From contig JBGCEZ010000005.1 of assembly GCA_045106735.1 (NCBI GenBank), forward strand, positions 1-64,000: a DNA stretch of 64,000 bases, given 5' to 3'. The notes below the pieces were generated by a model, which did no database searches, was not told where the DNA came from, and was given only the letters and a program-made list of their open reading frames with translations. Made by a program: the position numbers and the translations under genes. Shown here one piece after another: positions 52,959 to 62,015 of this stretch (within the stretch, counting starts at the first letter, position 1; the number at the start of each line of letters is the position of its first letter). Source of the stretch: JBGCEZ01 sp045106735 (GTDB lineage Bacteria; Planctomycetota; Phycisphaerae; Phycisphaerales; SM1A02).

Positions 52959-53001
52959 GCCGGTTCGTTGGCGCGGCCAGCCGCGCCAACCGTGAACCAT
53001 C

Positions 53002-53039
53002 GCGCGGGCGGTGAACCTCAACGGGTTCGCCGCCCGCGC
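53002..53039. terminator. 16-bp hairpin between DUF2780 and glgA genes
   Basis: gcgcgggcggtgaacc and ggttcgccgcccgcgc pair with one G-U around a short tcaac-type loop. It sits between convergent genes, 44 bp after one stop and 7 bp from the other. No T-tract follows. Confidence 0.62.
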
Positions 53040-53045
53040 TGTCGT

Positions 53046-54515
53046 TCATGCGTCGCGCATCATGCGGTCGTACAGCGACAGGTACGCCCGCAATTGCCGG
53101 CGCCACGCGTAGTCGGTGGCCATGCCGCGGGCGACCAAGCCACTCCATCGCCCCGGCTCGCTCCACGCGGCCATCGTTTCGCCGAGCGCCCAGCGCACGC
53201 CGGCTTCGTCGGGATGCTCAAAGACGATGCCGGTGCCGGAGTCGTCGGCCACGGTCGCGCCCCGGCGCAGCGGTGCGACGGTGTCGGCCAAGCCGCCGGT
53301 GCGATGCACCACCGGCACCGTGCCGTAGCGCATCGAGTAGAGCTGGTTCAGACCGCACGGTTCGAAACGCGAGGGCATGAGGAACGCGTCCGCCCCGGCT
53401 TCGATTCGGTGGGCCAGCGCGTCGTTGTACCCACACCAGAAGCTCACCCGTTCCGGGTGCCGGTCGGCCATGTCGCGAAGCTGGGCCTCGAGGCCTTCTT
53501 CGCCGGAGCCCAGAATCACCACCCGAAGGTCATCGCTGGCCAGCCGTTCTTCGAGCGGGCCGATGATCGTGTCGATGCCTTTTTGCCACGTCAACCGGGC
53601 GATCAGCCCGAGCACCGGGCCGGCCGGATCCGCCATCAACCCAAGCTCCGCCAGCAACTGGTCGCGGCAGATTCGCTTGCCGGACATGTCCGCCGCGCTG
53701 TACCGCGCCGGCAAATGTTCGTCGGTCGATGGGTCCCACACGGTTCCGTCGACGCCATTGATGATGCCCACGAGCTCGCCGGAACGGGTCTGCAGCAACT
53801 CGCTGAGGCCCATGCCGCCGCTCGGCTCCAGGATCTCGCGGGCGTAGGTCTCGCTCACCGTCATCAGGTGATCGGCGTGCAAGATGCCCGTCTCCAGGAA
53901 CCCGATGCGTCCCTCGAACAGATGCTCCTGATGCAGCTTCCAGACCCAGTCGCCGAGGGACAGATCATTCACTGCGTCGGCGTGAAACTCGCCCTGGTAC
54001 GCAATGTTGTGCAGCCCCAGGAGCGTCTTGGTTTCGGCGAACCGCTCATCCCAGGCGTACACGCTCCGCAGGTACAAAGGCACGAGCGCGGTATGCCAAT
54101 CGTTGCAGTGGACGATGTCCGGACTGAATCCCATCCGCTGGCAACTCTCGATCACGGCCCGGGCAAAGAACGCCCAGCGCACGTGTTCGTCGTCGTCCAA
54201 GGTGTAGGGACCACCGCGGTGGTAGAGCTCGGGGCAATCGATCAGGTGAATCGGATGCATCGTGCCGGGCACGGCCATCGTCCGCAGCGTGAACCGCAGC
54301 TCGCGCCGGCCCATCCGAATCGGGACGTCCACGGCAAAATCGCAGACCGTCGGCTCGGCCCCACGCGTATCCAATGTGTCGTAGCAGGGAATGAAGATGC
54401 GCTGGTCGGCTTCCACCGTGGCCAGGGCGCGGGTCAGGCCCGCGGCCACATCGGCCAGGCCACCGGTCTTGACGAGCGGGGCGAACTCGGCCGCACAGAA
54501 GGCGATGCGCAGCAT
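53046..54515 (-). CDS. glgA: glycogen synthase GlgA
   Basis: A 489-residue GT5 glycosyltransferase that extends alpha-1,4-glucan from ADP-glucose. The N-terminal KTGGLADV motif binds ADP-glucose, and the second Rossmann domain has GLIARLTWQKGID, SRFEPCGLNQLYSMRYGT and VVHRTGGLADTV. Length and order are standard. glgC ends only 4 bp upstream, so the two form an operon (glgC-glgA). Branching enzyme and phosphorylase genes are not in the window. Confidence 0.97.
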   Translation of the reverse strand: MLRIAFCAAEFAPLVKTGGLADVAAGLTRALATVEADQRIFIPCYDTLDTRGAEPTVCDFAVDVPIRMGRRELRFTLRTMAVPGTMHPIHLIDCPELYHRGGPYTLDDDEHVRWAFFARAVIESCQRMGFSPDIVHCNDWHTALVPLYLRSVYAWDERFAETKTLLGLHNIAYQGEFHADAVNDLSLGDWVWKLHQEHLFEGRIGFLETGILHADHLMTVSETYAREILEPSGGMGLSELLQTRSGELVGIINGVDGTVWDPSTDEHLPARYSAADMSGKRICRDQLLAELGLMADPAGPVLGLIARLTWQKGIDTIIGPLEERLASDDLRVVILGSGEEGLEAQLRDMADRHPERVSFWCGYNDALAHRIEAGADAFLMPSRFEPCGLNQLYSMRYGTVPVVHRTGGLADTVAPLRRGATVADDSGTGIVFEHPDEAGVRWALGETMAAWSEPGRWSGLVARGMATDYAWRRQLRAYLSLYDRMMRDA

Positions 54516-54519
54516 GGCG

Positions 54520-55785
54520 CTAAATCACCGTGCCGGCGGGCACCGTGGTGCCGCGGGGAATCACGACGATGCCGTCGCGGATCACGTGCGTGGGAGCGTC
54601 CTCGTCGTCCACACCGCGTTCGTTGGTGATGCGGCAGTCTGGCCCGATGCGGACGTCGAAGTCCACGATCGCGTTGCGAATCAGCGTGCGCGGACCGATC
54701 CCCAGCGGAACCGTGGAGTCCACATCTCGTTCGCCGTCCACGTAGGTCGCCCCCATGAAGACCGTGCGATCGACGACCGCCTCGGGGGCGACGACCGCCC
54801 GGACGCCCATGATCGAATCAGCGATGCGCTCCCCGCTGACGACCGATCCGTCGCAGAGAATCGACCGCTCCACGCGGCAGTCGCGCACGCGGCAACCGGG
54901 GAGAAAGCGCGGCCGCGTGTAGATCGGCCGGTCCGGGTCGTACAGATTGAGCTCCGGCGTCGGGGCGGTGAGCTCGATGTTCGCTTCGTGGAAGCTGCGA
55001 ATCGTGCCGATGTCGCGCCAGTAACCAGGCTCGACGAATGCGTGCACGCGCTTGCGGGTGATCGCCTCGGGAATGATCTCCCGGCCAAAGTCCACGCGCT
55101 CGTTGCCCGACAGGAGTTCCTTGAGCACGCCGGTGCGGAACGTGTAGATGCCCATGCTGGCCAGCACCATGCCCGGCTCGCAGTTGAGCCCGAGCCGTTC
55201 AATCGTCGCAGCGTCGAGCTGGAAGCGGGCGATGACCGCCGGGTCCTTGGGCTTTTCGACGAATTCGACGATCTGACCGTCGCCGGCAATGGCCATGATG
55301 CCGAGCTCAGGCGCCTCGCTCACCGGGACTGGCTTGACCGCGACGGTGAGATCCGCCTCGGCGTCCCGGTGCTGTTGCACAAAGCCGCGGAGGTCCATCA
55401 GGTAGAGCTGGTCGCCAGAGAGGATCAAGACCTCGGTCGGATCGGACTCGATCAGGCGTTCAATGTTCTGGCGAATCGCGTCGGCGGTGCCCTGGTACCA
55501 ACGTTCGTCGTCCAGCCGCTGCTCGGCCGCCAGGATGTTGACGTAGCCCTGGCTGAACGAATCAAAGCGATACGCCTGGGAGATATGCCGGTGCAGCGAC
55601 GCACTGAGGTACTGCGTGAGCACGTAGATCTTGTCGATGCCCGCGTGCAGCGAATTGCTGATCGGAATGTCGATGAGCCGGAACTTGCCGCCGACGGGCA
55701 CGGCGGGCTTGGCCCGGCCGGCGGTCAGCGGCCAGAGCCGGGTGCCGCGGCCGCCGCCGAGAATCGCACTGACGACTCGCTTCAT
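54520..55785 (-). CDS. glgC: glucose-1-phosphate adenylyltransferase GlgC
   Basis: A 421-residue ADP-glucose pyrophosphorylase that makes the glycogen precursor. The nucleotide-binding motif GGGRGTRLWPLTAGRAKPAVPVGG, substrate site YWRDIGT, and C-terminal left-handed beta-helix (SILCDGSVV..., RTVFMGATYV) are present. The chosen ATG gives a typical length; ggag lies upstream. An upstream in-frame extension of 100 Arg/Pro-rich residues is rejected. It is the first gene of the glgC-glgA unit. Confidence 0.97.
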   Translation of the reverse strand: MKRVVSAILGGGRGTRLWPLTAGRAKPAVPVGGKFRLIDIPISNSLHAGIDKIYVLTQYLSASLHRHISQAYRFDSFSQGYVNILAAEQRLDDERWYQGTADAIRQNIERLIESDPTEVLILSGDQLYLMDLRGFVQQHRDAEADLTVAVKPVPVSEAPELGIMAIAGDGQIVEFVEKPKDPAVIARFQLDAATIERLGLNCEPGMVLASMGIYTFRTGVLKELLSGNERVDFGREIIPEAITRKRVHAFVEPGYWRDIGTIRSFHEANIELTAPTPELNLYDPDRPIYTRPRFLPGCRVRDCRVERSILCDGSVVSGERIADSIMGVRAVVAPEAVVDRTVFMGATYVDGERDVDSTVPLGIGPRTLIRNAIVDFDVRIGPDCRITNERGVDDEDAPTHVIRDGIVVIPRGTTVPAGTVI

Positions 55786-55876
55786 GACCCGGCTCCGATG
55801 CGGTGTGGCTGGGCCGCGGCCACGCTTGGCTCGGCCCGGCCGACCAATCGGCCGCGGCGGAGGGCGTCGCCCAGGA

Positions 55877-55927
55877 CGCGGGAGTCCTGGGAGGCGCGGG
55901 AGACGCGGGAGTCGCAGGAGTCGCAGA
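55877..55927. repeat. 9-bp GCGGGAGTC-type tandem repeat
   Basis: About five degenerate 9-bp units (gcgggagtc, gcgggagac, gcaggagtc) lie upstream of glgC in non-coding DNA. Confidence 0.78.
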
Positions 55928-56148
55928 GGGCCACGGCCCCCTCGGAGAACGTTCGCGGGTTCACGGCGGACCGATGCACGGGCGGGAGCCTTCCGGATGG
56001 GGTCGAATACCGGCCAGACGCGCCGGGAAGTCGGAGTATATCGGTCCTTGGGCCCGGCCCTGGCCGCAATCAGCGCGGCGAAAAACCGAACCATGGGCAG
56101 GTGCGGACGCGGCGCACGCCCCTCGCGAACGAGACCGGGCCAGACTGC

Positions 56149-56194
56149 CGGGCTCGTGGCCGGGCAACAGTCGGGCTCGCGGCCGGGCCACGGT
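56149..56194. repeat. 23-bp tandem duplication
   Basis: Two copies of cgggctcg(t/c)ggccgggc(a/c)ac(a/g)gt stand head to tail, with a partial third beginning cgggctcgcg. Not coding. Confidence 0.85.
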
Positions 56195-56261
56195 CGGGCT
56201 CGCGCTCATGCCGCGGCCACGCCCGCGGTGGAACGCCCGCCCGTTGGTAGACTTCGAAACC

Positions 56262-58211
56262 ATGGCTTCCGGTGATTCGGAGCCCATTCGCCGCCCCCTC
56301 CTCCCCGCCGCGGCCTCCACCCAGTTGGACCCCTCGATGGTCAGCTCGCCCGCTCCCAATCGAATCGAACTGCCGCCGCTCGACGGGCTTGGCGATCCGG
56401 TGAGCCGCCGCCTCATGCAGGCGGTCCAGCCGCGCATCGAGCGAATGATCGGCATCGACGGGCTGAATGCTTTCCACGACGCCATCGTCGCCCGCGGACC
56501 GTCGGAAGATGTCAACGGCACGATCTTGGACTGCCTCGAGACGCGGCTGGAAGTCGACCCCGACGAAATGGAGCGCATCCCGCGCGAGGGACCGCTGGTG
56601 GTGGTGGCCAATCACCCCTTCGGCGGCATCGAGGGCGTGGCCCTGGCCCACCTGTTGCACCAGGTCCGGCCCGACTCGCAGCTGATGGCCAACTACATGC
56701 TCTCGCGGATCCCGGTCCTGCGGGACGCATTCTTCTTCGTCGACCCCTTCGGCGGCCCGGAGGCGGCACGCAAGAATCTGGCCACCGTGCGAAAGGTCAT
56801 GGACCACGTCTCGGCCGGCAACTGCCTCGGCGTTTTTCCGGCCGGGGAAGTTTCGCACGCCACGCTGAAGGATCGGCGGATCGTCGATCCGCCGTGGTCG
56901 GACACCGTGTCGCGGATCGTCCGGCGGACCGGCGCAACCGTCGTTCCGATCTACTTTGACGGCCGAAACTCGCTCGCCTTTCAGTTGCTCGGGTTCGTGC
57001 ATCCTCGGCTTCGGACGTTGATGCTGGGCCGCGAACTGCTCGGTCGGGCCGGCTCCACGATTCGCGCCGTCGTTGGGTCGCCGATCGCCCCGGACCGCCT
57101 GCGCCGCTGCGCGACCGACGGCGAACGCACCGAGTACATGCGGGCCCGCACGTACATGCTCCGCGGGCGCATCCGCCAGCGCGACGAAGCGGCTGAGGCC
57201 GCCAACCAAGGGCAGCCCGCCCTGCCCCCGGTCATCGACCCCATCGATCCGCAGGTCGTCCGCGACGAGATCGACGCGATTCCCGCGTCGGAAACGCTGG
57301 CTGGCCACGGCTCGCTCCGCGTGATCGCCGCCCGGCCCCACCAGATCCCGGAGACGATCCGAGAGATCGGGCGCCTCCGCGAGATCACGTTCCGGCAGAT
57401 CGAAGAAGGCACCGGCACCCCGTGCGACGTGGATCGCTTCGATGCGGCGTACGTGCAACTCATCCTCTGGGACGACGCCGCCGGCAAGATCGTCGGGGGC
57501 TACCGCATTGGGGCGACCGACGAGATCATTCCCGCCTCCGGCCTCGAGGGGCTCTACACGCGCACGCTCTTCAGCTACCGCGAGCGACTGATCGACGAAT
57601 TGGGCCCCGCCCTTGAGCTTGGCCGCAGCTTCGTCGTGCCCGAGTACCAGCGCACGTACGCCCCATTGATGCTGCTTTGGAAGGCCATCGGCGCGTATGT
57701 CTGCCGGCAGCCGCGGTACCGCATGCTGTTTGGCCCGGTCAGCATTTCCAACGCGTACCACTCGATGAGCCGCGAACTGCTGGTGCGTTTCCTGCAATCC
57801 ACACGCTTCCTGGAGCCGCTCGGCCGGCTGATCACCCCGCGCCGGCGCGTCCGCATCCAGATGCCGGCGGCCGAGCTCCGCGAGACCGGGGCCGTCGCCC
57901 AGGACTTGGAAGACGTGGAAGCCATCGTCAAGGACATCGAAGCCGGACGCCGCAGCGTGCCAATCCTGCTCCGCCAGTACCTCAAGCTCAACGGCAAGCT
58001 GCTGGCGTTCAACGTGGACCCTGACTTCGGCGATGTGGTCGACGGGCTGATGCTCATCGACCTGTGCCAAGTCGACAGCCGCGTGCTGCAGCACTACATG
58101 GGCAAGAAGCCGTACGCCGCGTTCATGGCGGCGCAAGGGGAAGCGGGCCGCGCCGCGGCGGCCGATGTTGCGAACAAGACGGCCCGAACCACGCACGACG
58201 CACCCGCCTGA
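56262..58211 (+). CDS. bifunctional acyltransferase, OlsF-like (PlsC-type plus OlsB-type domains)
   Basis: A 649-residue fusion. The N-terminal half (about 85-330) is a PlsC-like lysophospholipid acyltransferase with NHPFGGIEG in place of the classic NHxxxxD and with FPAGEVS. The C-terminal half (about 350-620) is an OlsB-type N-acyltransferase of the GNAT fold: LREITFRQIEEGTGTPCDVDRFDAAY, GGYRIG and SFVVPEYQ. This order matches OlsF, which makes ornithine lipids from ornithine in two acyl transfers. Ornithine as substrate is inferred. TAGACT lies 8 nt before the ATG. Divergent from glgC. Confidence 0.87.
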   Translation: MASGDSEPIRRPLLPAAASTQLDPSMVSSPAPNRIELPPLDGLGDPVSRRLMQAVQPRIERMIGIDGLNAFHDAIVARGPSEDVNGTILDCLETRLEVDPDEMERIPREGPLVVVANHPFGGIEGVALAHLLHQVRPDSQLMANYMLSRIPVLRDAFFFVDPFGGPEAARKNLATVRKVMDHVSAGNCLGVFPAGEVSHATLKDRRIVDPPWSDTVSRIVRRTGATVVPIYFDGRNSLAFQLLGFVHPRLRTLMLGRELLGRAGSTIRAVVGSPIAPDRLRRCATDGERTEYMRARTYMLRGRIRQRDEAAEAANQGQPALPPVIDPIDPQVVRDEIDAIPASETLAGHGSLRVIAARPHQIPETIREIGRLREITFRQIEEGTGTPCDVDRFDAAYVQLILWDDAAGKIVGGYRIGATDEIIPASGLEGLYTRTLFSYRERLIDELGPALELGRSFVVPEYQRTYAPLMLLWKAIGAYVCRQPRYRMLFGPVSISNAYHSMSRELLVRFLQSTRFLEPLGRLITPRRRVRIQMPAAELRETGAVAQDLEDVEAIVKDIEAGRRSVPILLRQYLKLNGKLLAFNVDPDFGDVVDGLMLIDLCQVDSRVLQHYMGKKPYAAFMAAQGEAGRAAAADVANKTARTTHDAPA

Positions 58212-58336
58212 TCCACGTTCTCGCGGAACGCCGAGACGGCGATCAACCGCGACAGGTCTCCACCGGCGACGCCGTGCGGGGGCAGCCCTCAGCGGCCCCC
58301 GCCGCCAGCCCTCGCCCCGGCACCCACACGCGCTGC

Positions 58337-61096
58337 TCAGTCCCCCACGCGATCCGGCGCGGCCCGGCGCAGGTGCCGCCAGACCAACGCGATCAACTGT
58401 CCGTGACCGGTCGGCTTCACTCCGGCGTCGCGGTTCGCCGCCCCGATGCGGAACAGGATCGCCCATTGGGCGTACAGGGTGCGGTACGCCGCCCAAAGGC
58501 CGCGGCCTGGGTCGTACAGGCTTGTCGCCTCACTCGTCACACCGTTGAGTTCGATGATGCCGAAGTCTTCGCCGGCCTTGAATCGTTCTTCGTCGCGGTA
58601 CCGCACGTCGAAACGCCCGAAGTCGAAGCCGCCCTCGAAGTTCTTGGCGATCTCGTCCATGCGGGCCGCAAGCTGCGGCGTGGCCAAGAACATGCCATCG
58701 ACAAACATCGTCCCCTGCGTGTGATTGCCCGCTTCGGCCAGCCGGATTGACTCGCCGGCGGGGATGACTTCGGCCTCGCGCGACTCGTGCCGTCGCAGGA
58801 ACGTCGACGCCTGCATGGCGTAGCGCGGGTGCTGCCAGATGAGTTCCTTGAGCGTGCGCTTGCCGTCGCCGACGACGGTGGGGAACACCTTGTGGGTGAT
58901 CGAGAAGATCCGCCCCGCGTCCGCCCCCGGCTCGCGCACGTAGAAGACGCCCGCCTCGTGCGGACCGGCGTGGTAGGCCTGCACCACCATGGGCTCATCG
59001 CTCTCGGCCAAGGCCCGCCGCGCCTCGCCCGCATCACTGGCCAAGCGCACGCCCACCCCGCGCTCGCCGACTTCCGGCTTGATGATGATCGGCCAATCGA
59101 GCTGGAGGGCGGCGCGGGCGGACTCGAACGCCGCCATCCGGCCGTCCACACCGGCCACGTCGATGCGCTGCCCGGCCAGCGTGTACGGCGAACGCATGCG
59201 CTCCAGAATCTCGCTCTTGACTTCACCGACGAAACCGCCGTGCGGAATGCCGGGATTCGCAGCGGTCACGACGTTGAAGCCGCGGTGGCGAATGCTCAGC
59301 CACACGATCCACGGCACAACCGGCACGTAGAAAATCCACGCCGGCCAGAACTCCCAGCGCCAGAAGCGGCTGACGAGCGCCCGAAGCCGGCGCCGGCCCT
59401 GGCGGGTCAGGCTCATCTCCACCACCCGGATCGTCATGAACAGCAGAACGACCGCAGCGGCCAAGGCGAGCCACGATTCGCCGAAGATGCGTTCGAGCGG
59501 GCCAACGACATGATGCCCGAAGGCGACGACCAGCAGCACGATGAACGGCGTCCAAAGCAGCGCGGCCACCGCAAACCAGGCGAAGAATCGCAGGTGATTT
59601 CGGCCGAGCATGCCGGCGGCGACATACAAAGGCAGCCGCGTCCCCGGGACGAACCGGCTGGTGATGATGGCCCGCCCGGCGTGGTCGTCGATCCAGCCGC
59701 CGACCTGCTCGAGCTTCTTCACCGGCAGCTTGCGCTGCAGCCACTTCCACTTGAGCGCCCGGCGTCCGCCGAGTCGGCCGACGAGCCACAGGCCGACGTC
59801 GCCCAGAAAAATGCCAAGCGTGCAACCGAGCAGGGCGACGGGAATGCTGATGTCCCCCCGCCGGGCAAGCAAGCCCGAGGCGATGCAGGTGAGATCTTCG
59901 GACACGAATGTCGCCGCGGCGACGATGCCCGACTGCACCCACGGATTCATGCCGCGGGAAACGCGGATTTCGACGGGGAGTGCATCGCCGCCGTCGCCGC
60001 CCGCTCCGCTGCCGCTGCCATCGCCATCGCCATCGCCGCGATCGTCTGTCGCGACCGATCCGTCGAGGCCGACATGCCCGGCCCATCCCGAGTCGGCGCG
60101 CCGGTCGCCAACCGGCTCGCCCGCCTCCACGCGCTGCACAAAGTCCGCGATGGCCGCGGCCACCGCCGGGCCGCGAGACTCCGTGAACACATCAAAATGG
60201 TTGCCGTCGGACATGACGAGCTCGGCCGTGGGCGCGAGCCGGTAGTGCTCCCGCGCTGTCCACGGCGGCACAAGAAAGTCGTCGGCCCCGTGCACCACCA
60301 GGACCGGTGCATCCATCGTCTCGATCACGCCACGCAGTGGACGCTGGTCGGAATCCATGAAATTGCGGATGAACGCTCTTCGGCCGCGCCGATCACCGAG
60401 CAGGCCAAAGTGCGGCACCAGATCGGGCAACCCGACCACAAGCCCCCAGCCGATTCGGTACGTCAGATGCTCAAACGCGTAGTCGCCGCTGCCTTCGCCT
60501 TCTTGGATCCCCGTCGCCGCCAGCATGGTGAGCGAGGCCACGCGTTCTGGCGACTGCCGCACGAATTGCAGCCCAACCGCCCCGCCCATCGAGAAGCCGA
60601 CAAGGTGCACGCGGCGGTTCGGGAATCGCTCGTCCAAGTAGCGGGCGAGGTAGTCAGCGTGCGTGCCCGGTGCGTAGTCCGGCACCCGCCGCGTCGACTC
60701 ACCAAATCCCGGCAGGTCGACGGCCACGGTCGTGAAGTCCTCGGCCAGAATCGGCTGCACGATCCGGAAGTCGCCCCGCGAGCCCGGACTGCCATGCAAC
60801 AGGACGACGAGCGGGCGGTCTGCGGCGTTGCGCTCGACATCGCCGTCGACATCGCCCCCGCTGACATCGCCGCCGAGCGTTCTGGCCGCGATCGAGACCG
60901 GCGCGCCACCGGACTCCTGATCCGCCCCCGACAATCGCGGCACGTCCACCCGGTGCACGCCCTCGGCCGCGGCCAACGGCAACGGATCGCTGCCGCGCCG
61001 GAGCATGAGCCACGCGTGCGAGAGCAGGAGCAGGCCGGCGTAGACCAAGAGTCCGCGGCGCAGCCACGATCGACGGCGGCGAGGCAACGGCCTCAC
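58337..61096 (-). CDS. alpha/beta hydrolase - DedA membrane domain - ATP-grasp fusion protein
   Basis: A 919-residue three-part protein. After an N-terminal membrane anchor (about 14-30), residues 90-320 are an alpha/beta hydrolase: HGSPGSRGDF oxyanion loop, nucleophile Ser169 in GFSMGG, Asp272/273 in HGADD and His300 in DGNHF. A linker of Asp-Gly repeats (351-371) leads to a DedA/VTT domain (385-565) with the reentrant motif RFVPGTRLPLY and several helices. Another hydrophobic segment (585-602) precedes an ATP-grasp domain (610-880): IIKPEVGERGVGVR and GEDFGIIELNG. All three are uninterrupted in one frame. The start is a GTG and not certain. A lipid- or envelope-related enzyme is inferred. 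Confidence 0.88.
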   Translation of the reverse strand: MRPLPRRRRSWLRRGLLVYAGLLLLSHAWLMLRRGSDPLPLAAAEGVHRVDVPRLSGADQESGGAPVSIAARTLGGDVSGGDVDGDVERNAADRPLVVLLHGSPGSRGDFRIVQPILAEDFTTVAVDLPGFGESTRRVPDYAPGTHADYLARYLDERFPNRRVHLVGFSMGGAVGLQFVRQSPERVASLTMLAATGIQEGEGSGDYAFEHLTYRIGWGLVVGLPDLVPHFGLLGDRRGRRAFIRNFMDSDQRPLRGVIETMDAPVLVVHGADDFLVPPWTAREHYRLAPTAELVMSDGNHFDVFTESRGPAVAAAIADFVQRVEAGEPVGDRRADSGWAGHVGLDGSVATDDRGDGDGDGSGSGAGGDGGDALPVEIRVSRGMNPWVQSGIVAAATFVSEDLTCIASGLLARRGDISIPVALLGCTLGIFLGDVGLWLVGRLGGRRALKWKWLQRKLPVKKLEQVGGWIDDHAGRAIITSRFVPGTRLPLYVAAGMLGRNHLRFFAWFAVAALLWTPFIVLLVVAFGHHVVGPLERIFGESWLALAAAVVLLFMTIRVVEMSLTRQGRRRLRALVSRFWRWEFWPAWIFYVPVVPWIVWLSIRHRGFNVVTAANPGIPHGGFVGEVKSEILERMRSPYTLAGQRIDVAGVDGRMAAFESARAALQLDWPIIIKPEVGERGVGVRLASDAGEARRALAESDEPMVVQAYHAGPHEAGVFYVREPGADAGRIFSITHKVFPTVVGDGKRTLKELIWQHPRYAMQASTFLRRHESREAEVIPAGESIRLAEAGNHTQGTMFVDGMFLATPQLAARMDEIAKNFEGGFDFGRFDVRYRDEERFKAGEDFGIIELNGVTSEATSLYDPGRGLWAAYRTLYAQWAILFRIGAANRDAGVKPTGHGQLIALVWRHLRRAAPDRVGD
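60008..60042. repeat. 6-bp CCATCG-type repeat in the hydrolase-DedA linker
   Basis: Tandem 6-bp units (ccatcg and variants) encode the Asp-Gly linker between the hydrolase and DedA parts. Confidence 0.78.
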
Positions 61097-61130
61097 CCCG
61101 TTGCCGGGCGACGTGGACTGGGAACGTGCA

Positions 61131-62015
61131 TCAGCCGACGGTCAGCTCCCGCAGCGGAAGGGTCGCGGTGATTGGAGGAGCATCGGTGACGTGCGGAATG
61201 CCGGGGCGGTAGACCATCTTGACGCGGCGATCGCCCACCGTGACCTCGGTCAGGCTGACGGTGATCGCACTCGAGCGATCGAGCGAAATGCTGACATCCG
61301 GCGCATCGGGATCGAACTGGCGGTGCAGCTCGTCCTGGGCGGCGATGGCCTGATCCGCCGAACCGGCGGTTGCGTGACCAACCGAACCGGCCGAAGCGTC
61401 CAAGTTCTCGCCGGCCAATGGGTCCAGGAGCTGGCCAGGGAAACGGCCAGAAAGACGGCCGGAGAGACTCCCAAACAGACGGTCGAACGTCGCCCGTCGC
61501 GGGCCTTCGACCACGTGGTCTCCGAGCCCCGAGCTTGTGGCGAAGAAGACGCCATCGTGCGGACCGCGCTCAACGACGGTGATCGCCTGACCGTCGGACC
61601 GCACCACGGCACGCTCGAATCCGTCGACCAAGACGAGCCGGAACGGCCGCTGGTGGCCGGGATCCATGGCGACGACGTCGACCACCGCTTGGTCGACCCG
61701 ATCCCAACGGAGCAGCCGTGGAATGATCGCGCCGCGTGTGTGCGTCCCGGGCACCGGCGGGGCATCCGCCGCCGGCAGATTCAGATTCAGCAGGTTCAAG
61801 GCCAAGCCCGCGTCGTTGACGCCGACCCAGGTGCCGTGGGCGTCGCCGTCCACCGGATAGAGGCCGGTCCGAGTCCCGCAGTCAAAGCGCTCAGGCGGCG
61901 CCGCTTCAGCGCGGGTGCGTTGCTCGTCTCGGCTCGACACCAAGCGAAAAGGCACCGGATCGCCGGCCCGCCGCCCGATCTCCGGGACAAGTGGCACGAT
62001 GGTCACCGTGCACAT
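61131..62015 (-). CDS. NRDE family protein (TANGO2-like, Ntn-hydrolase fold)
   Basis: A 294-residue NRDE protein. The start is the Met directly before Cys2, the expected N-terminal nucleophile (MCTVTIVPL), which decides between several in-frame starts. SSRDEQRTR gives the family its name, and GTWVGVNDAGLALNLLN is conserved. A middle insert (about 200-240) is less conserved. The human relative TANGO2 acts in heme or lipid handling; the bacterial role is not known. It overlaps the upstream DinB-like gene by 13 bp, so they are co-translated. Confidence 0.87.
   Translation of the reverse strand: MCTVTIVPLVPEIGRRAGDPVPFRLVSSRDEQRTRAEAAPPERFDCGTRTGLYPVDGDAHGTWVGVNDAGLALNLLNLNLPAADAPPVPGTHTRGAIIPRLLRWDRVDQAVVDVVAMDPGHQRPFRLVLVDGFERAVVRSDGQAITVVERGPHDGVFFATSSGLGDHVVEGPRRATFDRLFGSLSGRLSGRFPGQLLDPLAGENLDASAGSVGHATAGSADQAIAAQDELHRQFDPDAPDVSISLDRSSAITVSLTEVTVGDRRVKMVYRPGIPHVTDAPPITATLPLRELTVG

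Larger units (their letters stand above)
55786..56261. other. divergent gap with two repeat blocks between glgC and the OlsF-like gene
   Basis: 476 bp. It contains a 9-bp repeat block (55877-55927, gcgggagtc/gcgggagac), a 23-bp tandem repeat (56149-56194) and, at its end, TAGACT 8 nt before the ATG at 56262. I see no gene; open frames run through the repeats. Confidence 0.5.

Noticed and set aside
54520..56094. A 524-residue version of GlgC with a 100-residue N-terminal extension
   Set aside because: The extension is Arg/Pro-rich and coded partly by a 9-bp repeat; GlgC normally starts at the GGGRGTR region, as with the ATG at 55785.
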